From positions 1 to 22,166 of the forward strand of contig JAQIWT010000366.1 of assembly GCA_034696485.1 (NCBI GenBank): DNA of 22,166 nt, written 5' to 3'. How positions within the stretch are numbered: position 1 is the stretch's first letter; each line of letters opens with the position of its first letter. Source of the DNA: Isohypsibius dastychi. Lineage: Eukaryota; Tardigrada; Eutardigrada; Parachela; Isohypsibiidae. Shown here in pieces: positions 18,001 through 22,166 of the stretch. Position numbers and translations under genes: made by a program. The notes beneath the pieces were generated by a model. The model was not told the DNA's origin. It saw only the letters and a list, made by a program, of their open reading frames with translations, and did not search any database.

Positions 18001-19430
18001 AACTACCAGTTTGAAACAAAAGTATCCAGTTTGAAACAAAAGTAGAAAAACTATAGTGAGCGCTCTTCAAAATACTGTACAATACTAAATTAAAATTGTG
18101 AAAGGCGAGAGGGGGCAAGGGGTATATATATACCTTAATATACCTTATTTATTTCAAATTAACATGTGCATCAATGCATTTTTTTGAAAATTAGGCATGC
18201 ATCTGATGCAAGAATTTTTTTTCGTCGATCTGACCCTTGCATCAGATGCATTTTTTTGAGGCCCAGTTTTTAAGCGTGCATCTGATGCATACCATGCATC
18301 AGTCCATCCCGAAACCGGAATCGCCCCTGGTTCGAGTGGTGCGTTTCGAACGGAAGATCTCAAAACTCATTCCAGAATATTGTTTGTAATCATTGTGCCT
18401 TTTAGAGCTGTTTATGGTGGATGGCTTTTTCTGTGTGGTTCACGAGGAGGACAGAAGCGTATCCAATAATGGAATAATTTACATGAAGTACTGGAGATAT
18501 CCAACAGTTGCCGAAAGTCCACCAGATTTTACCGTGCAGATTCCTTTTGGTCACAATCTTCTGTGGGACACATTCGTGGTACAAAACAGTTCCGTCTACA
18601 TTTTTTATCTTATCTCGGAGGGTGCACAGATATCCGAGGTGCGCACTCTTTGTTTCAAGCCGAGCTCCAGACAGTGGACCCACAAGTCGAGGTCAAATCT
18701 TGCTCCTCAGCAACTTGAACTATTTTGTTCTCACCAGAATGGACTGATTTACTTTTGCTGTGAGTAACCAAAAACCCATGGCATCGTTTGTTATTGCCTT
18801 GATTATGAATTAACATACAATCCTTACAGCTACGTATGGCCACAGATTTCAAGCTCCTTGGCAAGAAACTTTTTTGAACTATTATGACCCTTCACAAGAC
18901 AAGTGGTCCATCTTGACAAGTACTGTATTCCCGGATATCGTGTAGCTAAGGTGATATAAACTGTATCGATGTTTTCTTAGGTCTGGGAGTTTGTTTTCCT
19001 GTTGAAATATCTTTGTGGAATGATAAACTACTCATACGCAGCAAGATCGACTGGACAGCGATGTCTGCATCGGAGCAGACACAGCTCGGAATTCCTTCTG
19101 AGACAGGGTACGCTTTTCGAAATTGTTGACTGCTACGTATCATGTGTATTTAGGATTTCTTTCAGCAAACGTTGCGCTCACGATGTCGGATTGAGTTGCC
19201 CCACTGACTGCAGAGCTTGCCACAAGACATATACCGTCAGACTGTTCGATCCCGGAACAGGAATGTGGTCGGCCAATAGTTTACTGAACCCCGGTTCAGT
19301 CTGGACGGCCGCTAGCGGGATAACTATACGACTGCGAAAAAGTGAGTTGAGTTTGACAATACGTACTAATATATACGTGCAATAAGAGTAACTTGTTGCG
19401 CCAACAGGTACATTCTTCGCTGACGAGTGA
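15026..19430 (+). CDS. BTB-BACK-Kelch protein (Kelch-like), 10 exons, 638 aa
   Basis: A predicted Cullin-3 substrate adaptor: BTB binds Cul3 and the Kelch propeller captures the substrate. Exons are 15026-15228, 15282-15558, 15621-15770, 15828-15981, 16046-16408, 18406-18759, 18830-18919, 18981-19107, 19166-19341 and 19408-19430. Every join preserves phase with GT..AG ends; introns are 53-70 bp except intron 5 (1,997 bp, repeat-filled). BTB spans residues about 20-135 (ICHKSTLAEKSLFFRNLF; HAAYFAIPSLQHLCEQYL). BACK spans about 136-260 (LMGSDGLML; LDLLKFVRFPHI). The rest holds degenerate Kelch blades, recognised by YSIITESWESI, CFKPSSRQWTHK, NYYDPSQDKWSIL and RLFDPGTGMWSAN. The GG doublets of canonical Kelch repeats are missing, and the BTB N-terminus is short. 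Length matches the family (about 570-640 aa). The fifth exon's acceptor (16045) is pyrimidine-poor and least certain. Confidence 0.85.
16712..17325. repeat. Degenerate CCCGAACCGAA repeat region
   Basis: Variants of CCCGAA and CCGAACCGAA recur, for example at about 16727, 16775, 16799, 16890, 16906, 17207, 17269 and 17293. A CCGACCGAAAC block appears at both ends (about 16751 and 17242). A hairpin, CCCCGAAGTTCGGGG, lies near 17220. Open frames through it merely reflect the repeat. Confidence 0.65.
17376..17605. mobile_element. 230-bp fold-back MITE in Kelch intron 5
   Basis: The outer arms (about 17376-17462 and 17520-17605) are inverted copies of about 86 bp with scattered mismatches. They begin CCAGTGAAGACCTGAAAGTA on the left, and share CATAGACTTAAC, CCGTCAAG and TTCCTCGT blocks. 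The loop is about 57 bp. No target-site duplication was recognised. Transcribed as part of the intron, it would form a long imperfect hairpin. Confidence 0.8.
17740..17747. repeat. 8-bp target-site duplication, left (GTTCGAGT)
   Basis: Perfect direct repeat of 18330-18337, abutting the CAGG terminus of the hAT MITE. Confidence 0.9.
17748..18329. mobile_element. 582-bp hAT MITE with symmetric palindrome arrays
   Basis: A non-autonomous hAT transposon inserted in Kelch intron 5. The termini are short inverted repeats, CAGGCGCGATTC on the left and CAGGGGCGATTC on the right (read inward). The perfect 8-bp duplication GTTCGAGT outside both ends is the hAT hallmark. Each end carries four copies of a 12-13-bp palindrome of the form TGCATCTGATGCA. 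Left copies start at 17768, 17808, 17847 and 17887; right copies at 18167, 18198, 18238 and 18277. Most spacings are 39-40 bp. The interior has a 20-bp tandem duplication (18005-18044) and a perfect GGTATATATATACC palindrome (18121), but no coding capacity. The intact TSD suggests it is young. Confidence 0.93.
18330..18337. repeat. 8-bp target-site duplication, right (GTTCGAGT)
   Basis: Perfect direct repeat of 17740-17747, just outside the CCCCTG terminus. Confidence 0.9.
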
Positions 19431-19716
19431 ATCCACTCTTCCGATTCGTATAACCATGGGTTTTGTTATCGGATTAGCGCTGCTTTCGGTATCCGGCGCA
19501 CCGCAGCAGCAGCACTTAACATCAACCTTTTCAGCACCTGTGTCCACGGAATTACATGCCAGGTCTCAAGCTGATTGGCTGGCCATAAGTCATAAAAAGG
19601 CACCAAAAGGTTACTCGTTAAACTAAGCCTTTCAACCGTATTACAGGTTCTATGAGTCTCGAGTTGTCTGAGGGTTCATCGTAATTTGAGTGAGCCTAAC
19701 GAGCCATCTTGTTCTT

Positions 19717-19722
19717 AATAAA
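19717..19722 (+). terminator. Poly(A) signal of the BTB-Kelch gene
   Basis: AATAAA, 287 bp past the predicted stop at 19428-19430. The implied 3' untranslated region holds a 77-codon open frame (19393-19626) that overlaps the last exon in another frame. Another AATAAA lies at about 20282. Confidence 0.55.
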
Positions 19723-19734
19723 AACGTACATGAA

Positions 19735-20156
19735 TTTCCTTGCCAGAAAGAAAACGAACGTATACGTATTATGTCATATACCGCTTTCGGAGGTGCATAT
19801 AGCGCTTGAGGTTATGGTTTCCATTTTGGTGAGCATTCGGTCGTTATTATGATATGGTTGACTTTCATGATGGGCGCTAGAACAGGGTTTCCACAAACTT
19901 GGAATGTTTTCCAAGTTTGGAATGTGTTTTTGTGTTTGGCTGGCCATCACAACCCCTTAATGGTTGGCTGGCTCCGGGAGATGTTTTTGAATAATAAGGG
20001 GAAAAAACCTGTGACAGGCCTAGTCGACCTCCAGATGTACAAAGAGGTCTTCCCTCATGCGTGAAGTACGGTATTTGATCAAAGCCTGCTGAACAAGAAT
20101 GCGGTGATATATTATTCTGACGGTCTAGAAGAGAGGGGACTCGAGAGAGCGTAAAT
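19735..20156. other. Convergent intergenic spacer
   Basis: This is the spacer between the 3' ends of the Kelch (+) and ANKRD13 (-) genes. It carries a short TTGGAATGTKTTCCAAG/TTTGGAATGTG duplication near 19898-19928, which also forms a hairpin. The 71-codon plus-strand frame at 19849-20064 has no recognised domain. Confidence 0.45.
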
Positions 20157-20162
20157 TTTAAT
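20157..20162 (-). terminator. Possible poly(A) signal of the ANKRD13 gene
   Basis: ATTAAA (a common variant) on the minus strand, about 200 bp past the stop at 20361. No AATAAA was seen on this strand in the interval. Confidence 0.35.
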
Positions 20163-20360
20163 CATGTTGTGTCATCTCGAACAACAGATAGACTTTAAAA
20201 GACAGCCAAGAAGAAATCCGAAAATATTCACAACCAGAATTCAAATAACCAGGAAAAACTGCACAGCAAACTGTAAGAAGAAATAAAACCATCTCATCAG
20301 CGCAAAACGGACCAGTGACCGGATAAATCCACCCGACATAATAAAAATACACTCCATTGT

Positions 20361-22166
20361 TCAACTACTAGGTAAAAGGTCATCCGGAATGGAAATCTCA
20401 CTGTCCTGTTCAGTATCCAACATGGCGGCCAAATCATCTCTCCAACTTGAATCCTGTCTCTCATAGCCAGCCGGAAGTTGAAAGACTTGATCCGCAATAT
20501 CACAGGCCATAACTGCTACAGATCCGTCGCCCTGCTCCTCACCGGTTGAGATGATCACAACATTATCGACAGGGGTAACAGAGCCACAAATATTCTCAAA
20601 TGTGATTTTGGCAGTCAAAATATGGAAAAGGGGAATTTCTGGAAACAAATAACAGAAACCGTGAAATGTCCGTGATACACCTGGTATGTGCTGTTTAATC
20701 ATAAAAACAGGCCTACCAATTTTCAAAGGGAATCCGGAAGGTAAATGCAATGATATGAAATCTCGGAGTTTGGCGAAATGAGCGTTGGTGGCTGCCATCA
20801 TGTCAATGATCGGTAGAATCTGTTGGCTAAGAGATAGAGGATAATCTTCGCACATCCACAAGTTAGCCTTGAAGACTTTCGAACGATTAGCCATCTTGCG
20901 CGGACGACCAACATCCCGATTTCCCAGATCGACACTATGGTCGAAATACTCTTCCGCGGTGACGGATGAAGTGGCAGGAACAGAAAAATCACTCTGCAAA
21001 AATGATGTGCTTCTCTAAACTTGAAATTTAAAGGGAGTTTTGCGTATTGAATATCAGGCATCCACCCACTTTCTTACCACAGAACGAGTAGGTTGCACAT
21101 CCGGTGGATCCTTCGAGGCTTCCGAATTTTTCGCTATCAGCGAATTCAAGGGATGATTTGCAACCTCTCGTCGTAGTCTCTCCTAAAAGAAGCTCATTTA
21201 CTCAAGATTACAATAGCCGAAAAACTAAATCATTAGCGACTTTCTATCCTCCACAATCATCGGAATATCAAGTCAGCAGGAAAACTAACCTTATCGGATT
21301 CAGTCATATGCTCAGATCTCGATCGCGTGACAAACGAGACGTTGGAAGCAGAGGACACTTTGCAAACATGTCCACTTATAGTTTCTTCCTTTTCAGTCTT
21401 CCAAAACAACCCGGTTTTCACCCGATCAAACTGGATCTTCTCTGAATCCAGCGTTGTCAACATAACCGGGGTTCTCATTCGCTGTTGCAATACCTAAAAA
21501 AATGCAAAGCTTGACAAGCAACAAAAAACCGGACAAGAAGATGCAACACTGGGAACCGGAATTTGCGTTCAAAATATTCCGGACTAGAATGTTGATAACA
21601 GTAACACCTAGTTCTGTTCTTCTAAATTTGCTTCGGACGTGTAACAAAGATAATCATACCTTTATTCTCAACTTACTTCTTCGGACGGAATTGTGAACAT
21701 TTCAGCGTCGATGGAGACTTGGTCGGAAATGGCACCGAACTGAGATTTCTCGGTCCGAATAACTTGCGTATTGTGGTCAACTTCATGAAAACTCATCCTC
21801 CCATTCTCCTCCACGAACAGAAAACTCTGTGAACCTCGCTGCCAGGTTGTTCCCTCGAATCCAACCAGCGTCGTATCAAGACGGACATTTGCACCTTTCT
21901 TCAAAGGCACCATTGATTATTCATCGTTCCAGCTCAAAGAATTCAGCCGAACGAACCTTGTAAATTTTACAAACATCACTGGGGCATAATTTGGCAACAA
22001 AAGGGATCCACGACGTGAATTCCCACTTCATTTCCACGTAAAAATCTGGAACATCATGGAGCTTTCCGAGAAGTTGATGGTCGAGGTTACGCATCAGTTT
22101 CAACTTCTCCGCATCTCGGTATTGCAGGATGAGTGATAAAAGCTCAACATCTCCCGTGCAGGTAGC
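20361..22166 (-). CDS. ANKRD13: Ankyrin repeat domain-containing protein 13 homologue, C-terminal 431 aa (5' end off the window)
   Basis: ANKRD13 proteins combine N-terminal ankyrin repeats with a conserved GPCR-chaperone-type domain; A/B/D members bind Lys63-linked ubiquitin on endocytosed receptors. Exons (minus order) are >22166-21957, 21898-21677, 21493-21290, 21182-21078, 20993-20717 and 20638-20361. Introns are 58, 183, 107, 84 and 78 bp, all GT..AG and in phase. Family landmarks in order: [142 protein letters not shown] and [14 protein letters not shown]. It resembles A/B/D more than the ER-resident ANKRD13C. The tail (VFQLPAGY onward) lacks a clear ubiquitin-interacting motif. The ankyrin repeats lie almost wholly beyond the right edge. 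Confidence 0.94.

Larger units (their letters stand above)
16409..18405 (+). other. Intron 5 of the BTB-Kelch gene (repeat-filled)
   Basis: It is about 30 times longer than its sister introns (53-70 bp). The donor is CCG/GTAAGA and the acceptor TTTTAG/AGCTG; phase 1 is kept on both sides. It contains, in order, a CCCGAACCGAA-type degenerate repeat, a 230-bp fold-back element and a 582-bp hAT MITE, which account for most of the excess length. The MITE ends 76 bp before the acceptor. Confidence 0.8.

Noticed and set aside
17768..18289. CRISPR-like array from regularly spaced repeats
   Set aside because: The repeats are 12-13-bp palindromes in two mirrored groups inside a hAT element of a eukaryotic genome, with similar rather than unique spacers.
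19002..19165. Reading straight through the intron between Kelch exons 8 and 9 in the long open frame
   Set aside because: The alternative frame (LGVCFPVEISLWNDKLLIR) is more Kelch-like, and a 58-bp GT..AG intron joins it in phase to exon 9.
20639..20716. Coding continuity through this stretch in ANKRD13
   Set aside because: The frame is open by chance, but the insert interrupts the conserved FPxKI-EIPLFH motif and has GT..AG ends, so it is an intron.

Overview
The window comes from a compact animal nuclear genome, most likely a protostome such as a small crustacean, another arthropod or a tardigrade. The reasons are: three spliced protein genes, most of whose introns are 50-85 bp with GT..AG ends; an ionotropic-receptor-like gene (a family best known from protostomes); an ANKRD13 homologue; and many LINE, hAT and MITE relics. 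There are no bacterial operons or RNA operons. Species cannot be named from the sequence alone.

Layout. 1-1362: non-coding, with poly-C/poly-G tracts and a dispersed TTCGGGAGGCTG motif. 1363-3495: a decayed non-LTR retrotransposon (reverse transcriptase with an FADD motif), itself interrupted by about 590 bp of foreign sequence. 3496-6600: mostly non-coding, with a 155-bp TA-flanked MITE, an AT-rich tract, a C12/G12 hairpin, and a possible pogo-like end. 6605-7640: a frameshifted hAT transposase. 7872-9880: a 2-kb element with about 108-bp inverted termini and repeated palindromes. 10072-10257 (-): a possible single-pass membrane micropeptide. 11222-12848 (-): an ionotropic glutamate receptor/IR-type gene of at least seven short exons. 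13171-14352: a 1.18-kb non-autonomous DNA transposon with 30-bp termini and a 7-bp target-site duplication. 14400-14750: fold-back repeats. 15026-19430 (+): a ten-exon BTB-BACK-Kelch gene of 638 aa whose 2-kb intron 5 carries three repeat blocks, including a clean 582-bp hAT MITE with an 8-bp target-site duplication. 20361-22166 (-): the C-terminal 431 aa of an ANKRD13 protein, running off the right edge; it converges on the Kelch gene.

The three genes are not evidently one pathway. The IR is a predicted chemosensory or glutamate-gated channel, the BTB-Kelch protein a predicted Cullin-3 substrate adaptor, and ANKRD13 a predicted ubiquitin/endosome-linked protein whose ubiquitin-binding motifs are not visible here. 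The exon models were joined by hand: every junction keeps reading phase and GT/AG ends, which is strong internal support, but none is backed by transcripts. The most striking non-genic structure is the hAT MITE in the Kelch intron, with four TGCATCWGATGCA-type palindromes at each end spaced about 40 bp apart. No clear novel multi-gene system was found; the unusual content is in the transposon architecture and the glycine-zipper micropeptide.
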